From Chromatiales bacterium (GTDB lineage: Bacteria; Pseudomonadota; Gammaproteobacteria; Steroidobacterales; Woeseiaceae): a stretch of 49,684 nt of DNA. Where the stretch lies: positions 1 through 49,684 of the forward strand of contig SHLT01000006.1 of NCBI GenBank assembly GCA_004282875.1, in the 5' to 3' direction. The position numbers were made by a program, and so were the translations under genes. The first letter of the stretch is position 1; every line of letters starts with the position of its first letter. The notes beneath the pieces were generated by a model. That model ran no database searches. It was not told the origin of the DNA and was given only the letters and a program-made list of their open reading frames with translations. Positions 7,666 to 16,986 of the stretch are shown here, piece by piece.

Positions 7666-9678
7666 CTACGGCGCTGTCTCTTTCTCGTGCTTTGCGAAGA
7701 AACGCAATGTCTTCTCGAGGACGTACGTTATATTGCTGTTGTTCGCGAATGAGTGGCCTTCGTTGTCGATGATAACGACCTCCGCGTCCTTGCCCGCATC
7801 ATCCAGCGCCTCCTCGAAAGCCGCCGCCTGCTCCTCCGGGATGATGCGGTCCAACTCGCCATGAAACGCGATGATCGGTACCGAAAGACCATCGACGTTG
7901 TACAGCGGCGATAGCCGCTTGAGCGCCGCCTTCTCCCTGCGCGGATCGCCAGCGGCGGTCTTCCAGTATTCATAGGCGAAGTACGTATCGTTTTTCTTGT
8001 AATGCTTCAGCTGGGCAAGAATATCGATCGGCGCAGACCACGAGACGGCGGCAGCATAGAGATCCGGGTACTTGACCGTGCTCATCAATGCCGAGTAGCC
8101 ACCGTAGCTATGACCGAAGATAAAAATCTTGCCCGGCTCGGCGTAGTTGTTCTGGATGGCCCAGTGCACGCCGTCGGCGATATCGTCGATCATCAATGTA
8201 TCGATATTGCGAATACCCGAAACCAGGTGCTCGCGGCCATACCCGGTAGAGCCGCGGAAATTCATGCGCAAGACGTTGTAACCCCGCGTCGCGAAAAACT
8301 GCACCCAAGCATTGAAATACCACTCGTCCCGGGCAAAGGGCCCGCCGTGCGGCAGTACGATCAATCGTTTGTCGCCACCACCGTCCGTCGCGGGATTGAG
8401 GTAGCCGTGGATCGTGTGATTGTCACGCGCTTCGTACTCGATGAACTGCGTCCTGGCGAGGATGTCGGGGTCGAGTTCCTCATTGTTGATCGCGATCGTG
8501 AACAACGACTTGGTGTCGGGATGAAATACTGAATAGCGCCCGGGATCGACATCGCTGTAGGAAAAAACCAGCAAGGTCTTGGTATCGTCACTCCAGTCGA
8601 AAATTCGGTTGTCGTACTCCGGGCGATGCTTGTCGATGATTTCCTGGTAGCGCTGAAACCTCTCATCGAACCAGACGGACTTGCCGCGTTCCTCCTCGAT
8701 GCGCAGACCGACAACGCGCTCATTCGGGTCGTCGAACAGGAGGAAAGTGCTCTCCAGCTGACCGCCGCCGATATCGTATCGGTCACTCGCGTAGATGTCC
8801 TCGACCACGCGCTTGTCCCTGACGTTGTACTTGACGAGCTTGAAACGATCACTATCGCGGTTGGTTGCCATGTAGATATGGTCGTCGTCATAGTCGAACG
8901 ACTCGAGGCTGACGCGCTTGGTCAGGTAGGTCTCTCCCGTATGACCGAGCGTGTTGGCACCATCCTGTGAATAGTCGTCGTAGACGGTCCACTTGCGCGA
9001 CTGGTCATCGAACGCCAGGAACTGCAGCTCGTCTTTCTTGTACCGGACGCCAAGCCGCACATCGCCATCGCGGTCGATAGACCAGTGATCGATGTCCAGC
9101 TTGGGTTCAAATACGAGTTCCTCTTCCTCGCCTGTATAAATATTGACCTTGACGATGGCCGGGTCGCTGTCGACGTTCCAGGACTCGGCGAGGATATGCT
9201 CGGGGTCGTCAGGCAACAGGTGCTTAACCGCCCAGACGCGAAGGTTCTTTCTGTAGTTCTTGCCGCGATCCTCGTCGTAGTTACTCAGGAGCTTCATGTG
9301 GTTGGTCCCGTCGATGTCGACGGCAAAGACCTCACCGCCGCGGCTGTACACGATGCGACGGTCGGTCAGCCATCGCCATGTACGCGGCGGTTGCCGGCCA
9401 AATGGAATATCCTCGATATGCTCGCCGTCAGCGGTGGCGTGCACGATCATGTAGTAGCCGTTCGGTGCCCACTGCATGAATGCGGCTTTCGAGCCGTCCG
9501 GAGAAATACCGAACAGAGAGTTCCTGCTCTTCTTGAGCAGGACATGAATCGAGGGAGGCTCCACGGGGCTGGCCTTCTCGGCCGTTACAGATTCGGTACC
9601 GGGCTCCTCGCTGTTAACTGTCCCGGAAAAAGCAAAAAACAGACACGCGAGAATCGCAGTACCAGTGGTTCGAATCAT
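7666..9678 (-). CDS. Secreted S9-family (prolyl oligopeptidase-like) serine peptidase
   Basis: This 670-residue protein has a signal peptide (MIRTTGTAILACLFFAFSG), an N-terminal beta-propeller-like region and a C-terminal alpha/beta-hydrolase domain. The catalytic triad is visible: Ser524 in GHSYGGYS, Asp610 in FHGELDRI, and His642 in NEGHSF. S9C-type enzymes cleave short peptides in the periplasm or outside the cell. The start at 9678 is chosen because GGAG lies about 10 bp upstream and the signal peptide begins there. An in-frame extension to 9822 would add 48 arginine-rich residues and bury the signal. A divergent 208-bp gap separates it from the acyltransferase operon. Confidence 0.92.
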   Translation of the reverse strand: MIRTTGTAILACLFFAFSGTVNSEEPGTESVTAEKASPVEPPSIHVLLKKSRNSLFGISPDGSKAAFMQWAPNGYYMIVHATADGEHIEDIPFGRQPPRTWRWLTDRRIVYSRGGEVFAVDIDGTNHMKLLSNYDEDRGKNYRKNLRVWAVKHLLPDDPEHILAESWNVDSDPAIVKVNIYTGEEEELVFEPKLDIDHWSIDRDGDVRLGVRYKKDELQFLAFDDQSRKWTVYDDYSQDGANTLGHTGETYLTKRVSLESFDYDDDHIYMATNRDSDRFKLVKYNVRDKRVVEDIYASDRYDIGGGQLESTFLLFDDPNERVVGLRIEEERGKSVWFDERFQRYQEIIDKHRPEYDNRIFDWSDDTKTLLVFSYSDVDPGRYSVFHPDTKSLFTIAINNEELDPDILARTQFIEYEARDNHTIHGYLNPATDGGGDKRLIVLPHGGPFARDEWYFNAWVQFFATRGYNVLRMNFRGSTGYGREHLVSGIRNIDTLMIDDIADGVHWAIQNNYAEPGKIFIFGHSYGGYSALMSTVKYPDLYAAAVSWSAPIDILAQLKHYKKNDTYFAYEYWKTAAGDPRREKAALKRLSPLYNVDGLSVPIIAFHGELDRIIPEEQAAAFEEALDDAGKDAEVVIIDNEGHSFANNSNITYVLEKTLRFFAKHEKETAP

Positions 9679-9886
9679 CTGACCGGCTCCGATAGAACTT
9701 TGGAACAATTTACTAGATTGGCGACTCGGCGGGCAATGAGTAGATAGCGAAGCCAGGAGGGTCATCGGCAAGGGTCGGATCGAGGACCGTCGCCTTCGGT
9801 TCACCCTTAAAAAACAGGTCATTTTTGCTGAAACTACCTATGCCCTGTTACCCCGAATCAGCAGGGCGTTCCGGTAAAATCGGCAC

Positions 9887-11290
9887 GTGGACAGAATAGA
9901 CCTCCTGGACTCGGGATTTCTCTACCTGGAAAGCCCCGAATCGCCCATGCACGTTGCCGGCCTGAATGTATTCGAGTTTCCGGCGCGCGTGCATCAGCGC
10001 AAGTTCATGGCCGAGATGCGCGAGGCCTATTGTTCAACTACCGAACTGCGTAAACCGTTTGCTCATCGCGTCGCGCACGGCGCGCTGGGGCGCTTCGGCC
10101 CCCTCTACTGGGAGCACGAACCGGACCTGGACCTCGACTACCACGTACGGCACTCGGCGCTGCCAAAACCGGGAGGCGATCAGGAGCTGTTCTCACTCGT
10201 CTCGCGGCTTCACTCCACCCTTCTAGACCGAAGCCAACCGCTCTGGGAGGCCCACCTGATCGAAGGCATCAAGGGCCGCCGCTTCGGTGTCTATACAAAA
10301 ATTCACCACGCAGCGATCGATGGCGTTGCCGGTGTACGGCTGACCGAGGGCGGCTGCTCAAAGGACCCGATGGCGCCCCCCGGCCCGTCGCCGCTGTCGC
10401 TGGAGGCCCATGAAGCGCTGAAGGCACGGCACAACAGCGGCCACGCGGCCAAACTCGAGCCGAGCGAACTCGACTTCAAGGCGATGGCAGAATTCCTGAA
10501 GGCGCAGTTCGATACCTCGGCGCATCTGCTGGGCGTCATCAAGAGTTATGCCGCGACATGGCTCGGGATCGGCCAGGGCCTGGCCGTACCGTGGCGTCAT
10601 GTCCCGCACACCATGATCAACACCGAGGTCTCGAGCTCACGGGAATTCGTTGCGCAGTCATGGAGCATCGACAGGGTCCGGGCCGTCAGCGAGGCGACCG
10701 GCGTAACGATCAACGATGTCGTCCTGGCCATGTGTTCGGGCGCGCTCCGGCGCTTCCTCGAGGCACAGGACGAACTCCCCGAGCATTCACTGCGCGCACT
10801 GGTGCCCGTCTCGGTGCGGCAGAAAGACGATTTCGATTCCCCGCTCGCCATCAGCTACATCATTGCCGACCTCGGCACGCGTCATGCAGATCCCGTGGAC
10901 CGACTTGTGACGATTACCCGGTCGACACGCGCGGGCAAAGAGATGCTCGGTGAACTCACCTCAAGGGAAGCCAGCCTGTATGCCACCCTGATGCAGACAC
11001 CGCTGTTCCTGGCCAGCATGATGGGCGTCGCGGACTGGTTCCCGCCGGTGAGCACGGTTATCTCGAATGTTCCGGGCCCCAGGGAACAGCTCTACTGGAA
11101 CGGCGCGCCCCTGCTGCGCTCTTATCCCGTTTCTGCCGTTTTCCACGGCTTCGCACTCAATATCACGTTTGTCAGTTACCACGGCAATCTCGACTTCGGC
11201 ATCATCGCCTGCCGGCGCACCGTGCCGGGCGTCCAGCGTCTCATCGACTACCTGGAGCAGTCACTCGCCGAACTCGAGGCGCTCGTGTGA
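9887..11290 (+). CDS. Wax ester synthase / diacylglycerol O-acyltransferase (WS/DGAT)
   Basis: The 467-residue protein starts at GTG (9887), giving MDRIDLLDSGFLYLESPESP, the typical WS/DGAT opening. The catalytic HHxxxDG is at residues 140-146 (HHAAIDG). Further family marks are ISNVPGP and the C-terminal NITFVSYHGNLDFGI. The enzyme transfers acyl-CoA to fatty alcohols or diacylglycerol, giving wax esters or triacylglycerol storage lipid at the membrane face. It is the first gene of an operon whose stop codon lies 26 bp before the start of the HMG-CoA-reductase-like gene. No ATG nearer the family N-terminus exists, so the GTG start is well supported. Confidence 0.95.
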   Translation: MDRIDLLDSGFLYLESPESPMHVAGLNVFEFPARVHQRKFMAEMREAYCSTTELRKPFAHRVAHGALGRFGPLYWEHEPDLDLDYHVRHSALPKPGGDQELFSLVSRLHSTLLDRSQPLWEAHLIEGIKGRRFGVYTKIHHAAIDGVAGVRLTEGGCSKDPMAPPGPSPLSLEAHEALKARHNSGHAAKLEPSELDFKAMAEFLKAQFDTSAHLLGVIKSYAATWLGIGQGLAVPWRHVPHTMINTEVSSSREFVAQSWSIDRVRAVSEATGVTINDVVLAMCSGALRRFLEAQDELPEHSLRALVPVSVRQKDDFDSPLAISYIIADLGTRHADPVDRLVTITRSTRAGKEMLGELTSREASLYATLMQTPLFLASMMGVADWFPPVSTVISNVPGPREQLYWNGAPLLRSYPVSAVFHGFALNITFVSYHGNLDFGIIACRRTVPGVQRLIDYLEQSLAELEALV

Positions 11291-11316
11291 ACGACTCAAC
11301 TTATACGGAGAAAACC

Positions 11317-12489
11317 ATGTCGAGATCCGACCGCATACCACGCGACAAGAACAACGATCACTCGCGCGAGATGGCCTCGCAGCGCGGTGCCTTCATTGAA
11401 GCGATGACAGGCGCCAAGCTGGATACCGTAGCGAGCTACACAATCGATCCCGCGGTCACCAACGGCAATATCGAGAACTTCATCGGCACCGCACAGGTAC
11501 CGATCGGTCTCGCCGGCCCGTTGCTGATGGCCGGGGAACACGCACAGGGCAACTTCTACATTCCCATGGCGACCACCGAAGGCACGCTCGTTGCGAGCTA
11601 CAGCCGCGGCATGCGCGTCATCAGCGAATGCGGTGGCGCCAGGACCGCAGTCGTCAAGCACTCCATGCAAAGGGCGCCCGTCTTCCTGTTCAACAGCGCG
11701 CTGGAAGCGCGCGAATTCGGCAAGTGGCTGGACGAGCACATCGATGCGATTCGTGGTGTCGTCAAGGCCTCCGTCGAGGTTCCCCGGCTCATCGAGATCG
11801 AGAAGTACATCGTCGCCAAGATGATCTACACACGGTTTTGCTACACAACGGGCGATGCGGCCGGCCAGAACATGACGGGCAAGGCTACGTTGTATGCGTG
11901 CGAGTGGATTCGCGCGCACCACCCGGCGAAACCACGCTACATCCTGTCGGGCAACATCGACACGGACAAGAAGCACTCGAACATGAACATGATCCAGACG
12001 CGTGGCAAACGCGTCGTCGCCGAGTTCGTACTGAAGAAAGAGGTCGCCAAAGAGCTCCTCCGTATCGAACCGGAGTGGTTATATCGGTTTCGCCAGATCG
12101 CCGGCATCGGCACGCACATGTCGGGGGCGGTATACAGCGGCGCCCATTCCGCGAACGGCATTGCTGCGATGTTTATCGCCACGGGCCAGGATGCGGCAAA
12201 CGTTTCTGAATCCCATGCGGGGATGACCTACTTCGAGTTGCTCGAGAACGGGGATTTATACTCGTCCGTGACGCTGCCAGCATTGATCTGCGCGACCTAC
12301 GGCGGGGGCACGGGCCTGCAAACACAGCGCGAATGCCTCGAGATAATGGACTGCTATGGCGACGGCAAGGCGGACAAGTTCGCCGAGATCATCGCGGCGG
12401 TCGTACTGGCCGGCGACTTGTCGTTGTCGTCCGCGATTCTGGCGCACGAGTGGGTCAGCAGCCACGAAAAGATGGGGCGAAATCGCTGA
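11317..12489 (+). CDS. Hydroxymethylglutaryl-CoA reductase-like protein (class I pattern)
   Basis: The 390-residue protein has the whole HMG-CoA reductase catalytic set: Glu88 in ATTEGTLVAS, Lys218 in DTDKKHS, Asp292 in TGQDAAN, and His383 near the C-terminus (SSHEKMGRNR). ENFIGTAQVPIGLAGP is the dimerisation/substrate motif, and DAAGQNM (180-186) replaces the canonical DAMGMNM cofactor motif. The canonical reaction reduces HMG-CoA to mevalonate with two NAD(P)H. Start: GGAG at 11307-11310 precedes ATG 11317; an upstream GTG overlapping the previous stop is possible but has no site. No other mevalonate gene is in view, so the true substrate may differ. HMGR is uncommon in gammaproteobacteria, which suggests transfer or a specialised role. 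Confidence 0.9.
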   Translation: MSRSDRIPRDKNNDHSREMASQRGAFIEAMTGAKLDTVASYTIDPAVTNGNIENFIGTAQVPIGLAGPLLMAGEHAQGNFYIPMATTEGTLVASYSRGMRVISECGGARTAVVKHSMQRAPVFLFNSALEAREFGKWLDEHIDAIRGVVKASVEVPRLIEIEKYIVAKMIYTRFCYTTGDAAGQNMTGKATLYACEWIRAHHPAKPRYILSGNIDTDKKHSNMNMIQTRGKRVVAEFVLKKEVAKELLRIEPEWLYRFRQIAGIGTHMSGAVYSGAHSANGIAAMFIATGQDAANVSESHAGMTYFELLENGDLYSSVTLPALICATYGGGTGLQTQRECLEIMDCYGDGKADKFAEIIAAVVLAGDLSLSSAILAHEWVSSHEKMGRNR

Positions 12490-12490
12490 C

Positions 12491-12982
12491 ATGAACATCA
12501 GTCGCGATCACGAGTACGCACACGATACGGACACCCTGTTTGCGTTGTTTACCGATGCCGACGAGATCGAGGCAAAGCAGCAAGCCCTCGGTGCGCGGAA
12601 TATTCGGATAGAAGAATGCGCAACGAACGCTGACGGTGTGGCCGTCCGTTTTGTCCGCGAGTTGCCGGCCGACGTACCCGGCCTGCTCAGCAAGTTCCTG
12701 CAGCCCTGGAATACCGTGGCGCAGTCTGAGCAATGGACCGGCTACACCGATGACACGTACGAGGCGGAGCTCGACATCGATATTGCCAACGTCCCGGTTA
12801 CGGTCAAAGGAACGCTGCAGCTCGAACCCGTCGACGGTGGCTGCGTGAACCATGTGCGCATGAGCGTTGATTGCAGCCTGCCGTTTGTCGGCAAGACCCT
12901 GGCCGAGTTCATCGCAAAAGACTGCAAGCGCCTCATCGCGAATGAGTACGCTTACATCAGCGAGCAACTGGATTCAGCCTGA
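12491..12982 (+). CDS. DUF2505/SRPBCC-like lipid-binding-fold protein
   Basis: This 163-residue protein starts one base after the HMGR stop codon, so the pair is almost certainly translated from one transcript. It begins [20 protein letters not shown] and has alternating strands with a long C-terminal helix ([11 protein letters not shown], residues about 135-158). This pattern resembles the SRPBCC/START-like DUF2505 family, whose members have a hydrophobic cavity. No catalytic motif is visible. Position suggests that it binds a lipid or isoprenoid intermediate of the two upstream enzymes, which is inference. Its last 9 bp overlap the end of the convergent GMC oxidoreductase gene. Confidence 0.75.
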   Translation: MNISRDHEYAHDTDTLFALFTDADEIEAKQQALGARNIRIEECATNADGVAVRFVRELPADVPGLLSKFLQPWNTVAQSEQWTGYTDDTYEAELDIDIANVPVTVKGTLQLEPVDGGCVNHVRMSVDCSLPFVGKTLAEFIAKDCKRLIANEYAYISEQLDSA

Positions 12983-14572
12983 CGCGTTCTCGGCAGTCTT
13001 GATCGCGTCCGCGATCTTCTCCCCGATCATGATGGTCGGCGCGTTGGTATTGCCCGAGACCAGCGTCGGCATGATGGACGCGTCGACAACGCGCAGGGCC
13101 TCTACGCCGCGAACCCGGGCCGACGGGTCGACGACAGCCGTTGCATCCGATCCCATGCGGCAGGTACCGACAGGGTGATAGATCGTATCGCCTCGACGCC
13201 TGATGTCATCGATCAGTTCCTCGTCACTCGCGTCGCCGCTGGTATACAGGCTCGGCCCGGCTACACCCTCGAACGCCGGGGCGTCCAGAATACGATGCAC
13301 CAGTCTCGCCGCTTTCAGCGTGCGCTCCAGGTCGTCGCCCTCGCTCAGGAAGCGGGGATCGATGTTCGGTACCGAGCGCGGATTGGCATCCTGCAGCGTC
13401 AAGCTGCCACGACTCTCGGGTTGCAGCACGCACGCGTGGCAGGATATGCCGGCCCTGAAATGCATCTTGCGACCGTGGTCGTCGACGATACCCGGGACGA
13501 AGTGCAGCTGGATATCCGGCGCCGCCTCCCGGTCGGACGTGCGCAGAAACCCACCCGCTTCGGCGAGGTTGGACGTCAACGGGCCCGCTCGCCGCAGGTA
13601 GCGGACAAAATCAGGAAGCCCACGCAGCGCCCTCGAAAACGTGTAGCCCATCGCCTGTGCGGAGCGCGCCCGCCGAATCGCCGTATAGTCGAAATGATCC
13701 TGCAGGTTCTCGCCAACCTCCGGTGCATCATGGACGACATCAATACCGTGTTCCTTGAGGTGCTCGGCCGGGCCGATGCCCGAGAGCATCAGGATTTGCG
13801 GTGACTGAAACGCACCCGCCGACAGCAACACTTCCCGATTGGCCTGAACGCTTGTCGTGCGACCGCCCTCAAGGTAGCTCACACCCACGGCGCGATTGCC
13901 CTCGATCAGAACCTTTTCCACCTGCGCCCCGGTGATCACGGTGAGATTGCTGCGATCCCGCGCGGGGCCCAGGTAGGCGACGGCGGCGCTGCAGCGGCGG
14001 CCGTCTCGCTGCGTCACCTGGTAGAAACCCACGCCTTCCTGCGAACGGCCGTTGAAATCGCCATTGAACGGCAGATCGAGCTGCCGCGCTGCATCAAGAA
14101 ACAGGTAACTCAAGGGATTCTTGTAGCGCAAATCACTCACGGCCAGTGGTCCACCGGTGCCGTGAAATTCGTCCTCGCCGCGTTCCTGGTCCTGGGACTT
14201 CCGGAAATACGGCAGCACGTCCGCGTAAGACCAGCCGGTGGCGCCCGCCGCGGCCCACCGGTCGTAGTCGGCGGGCACGCCCCGGATGTAGACCATGGCG
14301 TTGATCGAGCTGGACCCGCCGAGCACCCGACCGCGCGGCTGGTAGCCTCTTCGTCCATGCATCTGCGCTTGCGGGACGGTCTCAAAGCACCAGTTGATCT
14401 TCTTGTTCTCGGCCATCATCGAGAAGCCGAACGGTGCGTGAATCAGCGGATGCCTGTCCACCGGGCCCGCTTCGAGCAGGCAAACACTAACCGCGGGGTT
14501 TTCGCTCAGGCGGTTGGCCAGTACGCAGCCGGCCGATCCTGCACCGACAATAATGTAGTCAAAATGATTCAT
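12974..14572 (-). CDS. GMC-family FAD oxidoreductase (choline-dehydrogenase-like)
   Basis: The 532-residue protein starts [16 protein letters not shown] with the FAD loop at residues 10-15. The GMC signature [14 protein letters not shown] follows at about 80-95, and a second signature [16 protein letters not shown] at about 255-270. Near the C-terminus are the active-site histidine in [10 protein letters not shown] and the asparagine in [11 protein letters not shown]. These enzymes oxidise alcohols to aldehydes with FAD. The start at 14572 is preferred because the fold begins there; 34 codons of upstream open frame are arginine-rich and not family-like. It converges on the acyltransferase/HMGR operon with a 9-bp overlap of coding ends, so it may share its substrate class. 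Confidence 0.93.
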   Translation of the reverse strand: MNHFDYIIVGAGSAGCVLANRLSENPAVSVCLLEAGPVDRHPLIHAPFGFSMMAENKKINWCFETVPQAQMHGRRGYQPRGRVLGGSSSINAMVYIRGVPADYDRWAAAGATGWSYADVLPYFRKSQDQERGEDEFHGTGGPLAVSDLRYKNPLSYLFLDAARQLDLPFNGDFNGRSQEGVGFYQVTQRDGRRCSAAVAYLGPARDRSNLTVITGAQVEKVLIEGNRAVGVSYLEGGRTTSVQANREVLLSAGAFQSPQILMLSGIGPAEHLKEHGIDVVHDAPEVGENLQDHFDYTAIRRARSAQAMGYTFSRALRGLPDFVRYLRRAGPLTSNLAEAGGFLRTSDREAAPDIQLHFVPGIVDDHGRKMHFRAGISCHACVLQPESRGSLTLQDANPRSVPNIDPRFLSEGDDLERTLKAARLVHRILDAPAFEGVAGPSLYTSGDASDEELIDDIRRRGDTIYHPVGTCRMGSDATAVVDPSARVRGVEALRVVDASIMPTLVSGNTNAPTIMIGEKIADAIKTAENASG

Positions 14573-14727
14573 AATGGCTGCCCGAATAGCAACACTACGG
14601 GTACGAATCTCGACGCGATTCGCTGCAACTATTGTAGCGCTTCCCGCGGGCCGGCTGGTACGTACTAATCGCATGGATTCCCACCGCGCAATGTGGAATT
14701 CTTGGGCAGGGGATCACAGGAGTCACT

Positions 14728-15171
14728 ATGAAAATTCAGTCGTTATGGATTGTCGCAATCACCGTGTGCCTGGCCGCGTGCAGCAAGCAAGAGCCCGCGG
14801 AACCCCAGGCGCCGGAGCCCGACCCGGCCGCCGCAGCAGAGGCTGCCGCACCGGCCGCAGAGGCTGACGCCATGTTTGATGCCGCATTTGTGAGCCATAT
14901 GCACGAGCATGCGGAGAAACTCGACGACCTGATGTTTGCGCTGGCCGATGGGGACCTCGTCGGGGCCGCAACACCGGCCTACTGGCTGTCACAACACGAG
15001 GCCGTGGACGGGGTTCCGGAAGAGTGGCAGAACTACCTGACCGGCATGCGCAATGCGGCCTACGAGGTCGAAACGGCCGACGATCTTGACACCGCGCGCG
15101 CCGCGGCCGAGGAGATCTCGGTGCAGTGCCAGGGATGCCATACCGCTGCCGGCGTCATTGTTTCCGAGTAG
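14728..15171 (+). CDS. Lipoprotein with C-terminal CxxCH haem motif (cytochrome c class II-like)
   Basis: The 147-residue protein has a lipoprotein signal (CLAACSK; lipidated Cys16) and then an alanine/proline/glutamate-rich linker (residues 19-48). A helical domain ends with CQGCH at residues 134-138, only nine residues from the C-terminus. A haem-attachment site at the extreme C-terminus of a four-helix protein is the pattern of cytochrome c-prime/c-556 (class II), so a periplasmic monohaem electron carrier anchored to the membrane is likely. AGGAG lies 6 bp before the ATG at 14728. It stands alone and converges on the NYN gene 4 bp later. No redox partner adjoins it, although the upstream divergent GMC enzyme is a flavin dehydrogenase. 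Confidence 0.82.
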   Translation: MKIQSLWIVAITVCLAACSKQEPAEPQAPEPDPAAAAEAAAPAAEADAMFDAAFVSHMHEHAEKLDDLMFALADGDLVGAATPAYWLSQHEAVDGVPEEWQNYLTGMRNAAYEVETADDLDTARAAAEEISVQCQGCHTAAGVIVSE

Positions 15172-15175
15172 CGCG

Positions 15176-15874
15176 CTATTTGAGCTTCACGAGCACGCCC
15201 GAGCTGGATTTCTCGGTGCGTACTTCGAGATAGGGCTGTTCTTTGACCATCTCGATCAGCTTCTTGAAGCCGTAGTTCCTGGCATCGAAGGACGGGTTGT
15301 TCTTTACGAGCATTGAGCCCACCGTCCCCAGGTTGGCCCAGCCGTTGTCCTGGGCCGCGGCATCAACGGCTTTACGAAGCATTTTCTCCGGTGACGGAAA
15401 CCGGGTTTTGCGCTTGCCGCTTGTCGTCTTGGGCGGCTCCAGGATGTCCGTGTAGATAAACTTGTCGCAGGCAGCCACAAATGGTTGCGGCGTCTTGCGT
15501 TCGCCGAATCCGTAGACCGCCAGCCCCGCCTCGCGAATACGCGCTGCCAGCGGCGTGAAATCGCTGTCCGACGACACCAGGCAAAAGCCATTCAGCCCCC
15601 CCGTATGCAGCAGGTCCATCGCGTCGATGATCAGCGCCGAGTCGGTGGCATTCTTGCCGCTCGTGTAGCTGAACTGCTGCACGGGCTTGATGGCGTGCAG
15701 GTGCAGCTGGTCCTTCCACTTTTTCAATTGCGGCGTGGACCAGTCGCCGTACGCGCGCTTCACGCTCGCCGTGCCATAGCGCGAAACCTCTTCCAACAAC
15801 TCGTGAATAGGCGATGCCTGTGCGTTGTCGGCGTCGATCAGCACCGCTAGATTGTCGTTAGTGGATGAACTCAT
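15176..15874 (-). CDS. NYN-domain (LabA/DUF88-like) protein with C-terminal OST-HTH/LOTUS domain
   Basis: The 232-residue protein begins with LAVLIDADNAQ (Asp14, Asp16). It continues with KNATDSALIIDAMDLL and CLVSSDSDFTPLA, which together give the conserved acidic residues of the PIN-like NYN ribonuclease fold. Residues 150-232, after a basic linker, match an OST-HTH/LOTUS winged-helix domain (GWANLGTVGSMLVKNNPSF, YGFKKLIEMV), a fold that binds RNA. Together they suggest a cytoplasmic RNA-processing or RNA-decay enzyme. An AAGGAT site precedes the ATG at 15874. The gene is monocistronic between convergent and divergent neighbours. The RNA target is unknown. Confidence 0.88.
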   Translation of the reverse strand: MSSSTNDNLAVLIDADNAQASPIHELLEEVSRYGTASVKRAYGDWSTPQLKKWKDQLHLHAIKPVQQFSYTSGKNATDSALIIDAMDLLHTGGLNGFCLVSSDSDFTPLAARIREAGLAVYGFGERKTPQPFVAACDKFIYTDILEPPKTTSGKRKTRFPSPEKMLRKAVDAAAQDNGWANLGTVGSMLVKNNPSFDARNYGFKKLIEMVKEQPYLEVRTEKSSSGVLVKLK

Positions 15875-15996
15875 TACCGGATCCTTTGCCGGGGCATGCG
15901 CCCCTGGTTATCGCTTTCTTGTCTGTCAATGTGACTGAACCCGTACTGTATCCTCTGTGTCCATAGATGACACATGAATTATCGGAGGACCGCCAG

Positions 15997-16755
15997 ATGC
16001 GCGGGAACGCGTGGCCCGGCACACTGCTGTTGCTTGTCACCTTGTTGCTCGACCCGCACGCGGCCGGCGCCGATGCGGCCGAGACCAGGCTCAACATCCT
16101 CGTCTACGGCGCGACCGGCAAGATCGGCACGCATGTCGTTACCGAGGCGCTGGGTCGCGGTCATGCGGTCACGGCCGTGTCGCGCAACCCGGCGCGCATC
16201 ACGCGCCGTCACGAAAATCTCTCCGCCGTAAAAGGCGACCTGCTCGATACCGCCAGCATCCGGCACCTCGCCACCGGGCAGGACGTCGTCATCATCTCGG
16301 TACGCGGCGTCATCGGTGATTCGAAAACGCCCGAGAGCGCGCTGCAGTGGCTTGCCGTCAAGAACGTTGTCGCAACCTTGCGCGAGATGGGCGATGACGC
16401 GCCACGCCTGATACATGTCGGCGGCTCCGGCACGCTCGAGGTCCGGCCCGGCGTGATGTACGCAGACAAGCTGCCGCGACTGTTCCTGCCGAAAGATCTC
16501 GAACTGGAAATCGAGGGGCAGATTCTTGCGCTCGACTTCCTGCGAACCGTCGACGACGTCAACTGGACCTACGCCACGCCGCCCAAGAACCTGACTAATG
16601 GACGGCGCAAGGGAACCTACCGAACCGGTGGCGACCGTATGCTCAAGGACGAGCGCGGCCGGAACCTCATATCGCGGGCCGACTTTGCCATCGCGCTCGT
16701 TGACGAGGCCCAAAGCAATGCAAACCGCAAGCAGCGCTTTGCGGTGGCGTACTGA
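15997..16755 (+). CDS. NAD(P)-binding NmrA/atypical SDR-like protein with N-terminal signal peptide
   Basis: The mature part starts LNILVYGATGKIGTHVVTEAL, a TGxxGxxG Rossmann loop typical of NmrA-like atypical SDRs, followed by AVSRNPARI and VVIISVRG. There is no clear YxxxK, so it may bind a nucleotide without being a dehydrogenase. The start at 15997 follows GGAGG at 15984-15988, and the first 27 residues (GTLLLLVTLLLDPHAAGADA) read as a cleavable signal peptide. Export of a dinucleotide-binding enzyme is odd, because NAD(P) is scarce in the periplasm; Tat-type twin arginines are absent. An upstream ATG at 15967 would add ten residues but lacks a ribosome site. Confidence 0.83.
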   Translation: MRGNAWPGTLLLLVTLLLDPHAAGADAAETRLNILVYGATGKIGTHVVTEALGRGHAVTAVSRNPARITRRHENLSAVKGDLLDTASIRHLATGQDVVIISVRGVIGDSKTPESALQWLAVKNVVATLREMGDDAPRLIHVGGSGTLEVRPGVMYADKLPRLFLPKDLELEIEGQILALDFLRTVDDVNWTYATPPKNLTNGRRKGTYRTGGDRMLKDERGRNLISRADFAIALVDEAQSNANRKQRFAVAY

Positions 16756-16929
16756 AACGTTTGCGCAAACCGCGCGTTGATTTTCGCGACTGACGCCAAA
16801 CAGAGACAGCCTGTCTTTTCGTAAAAATAAATAAGAAACAACTACCTAAGTAGACATCCTAGATATCGCTGCAAGTTGCCAGTTTCCGATTAGACAGATC
16901 TTTAGAGGCGGCGTTAGGATGCGCGCCTC

Positions 16930-16947
16930 GCGGTGCCAAGGCACCGC
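16930..16947. promoter_or_regulatory. Perfect short inverted repeat in the 5-prime region of the barrel gene
   Basis: GCGGTGCC (16930-16937) and GGCACCGC (16940-16947) form perfect 8-bp arms around a two-base centre, 39 bp before the start of the outer-membrane protein. It could be an operator or, in RNA, a hairpin near the leader. There is no T tract on the plus side, so a terminator is unlikely. A ribosome site GGAG follows at 16975-16978. Confidence 0.4.
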
Positions 16948-16986
16948 CGAACGCACAAACTTGGGCAATAAATCGGAGAAAGAACA

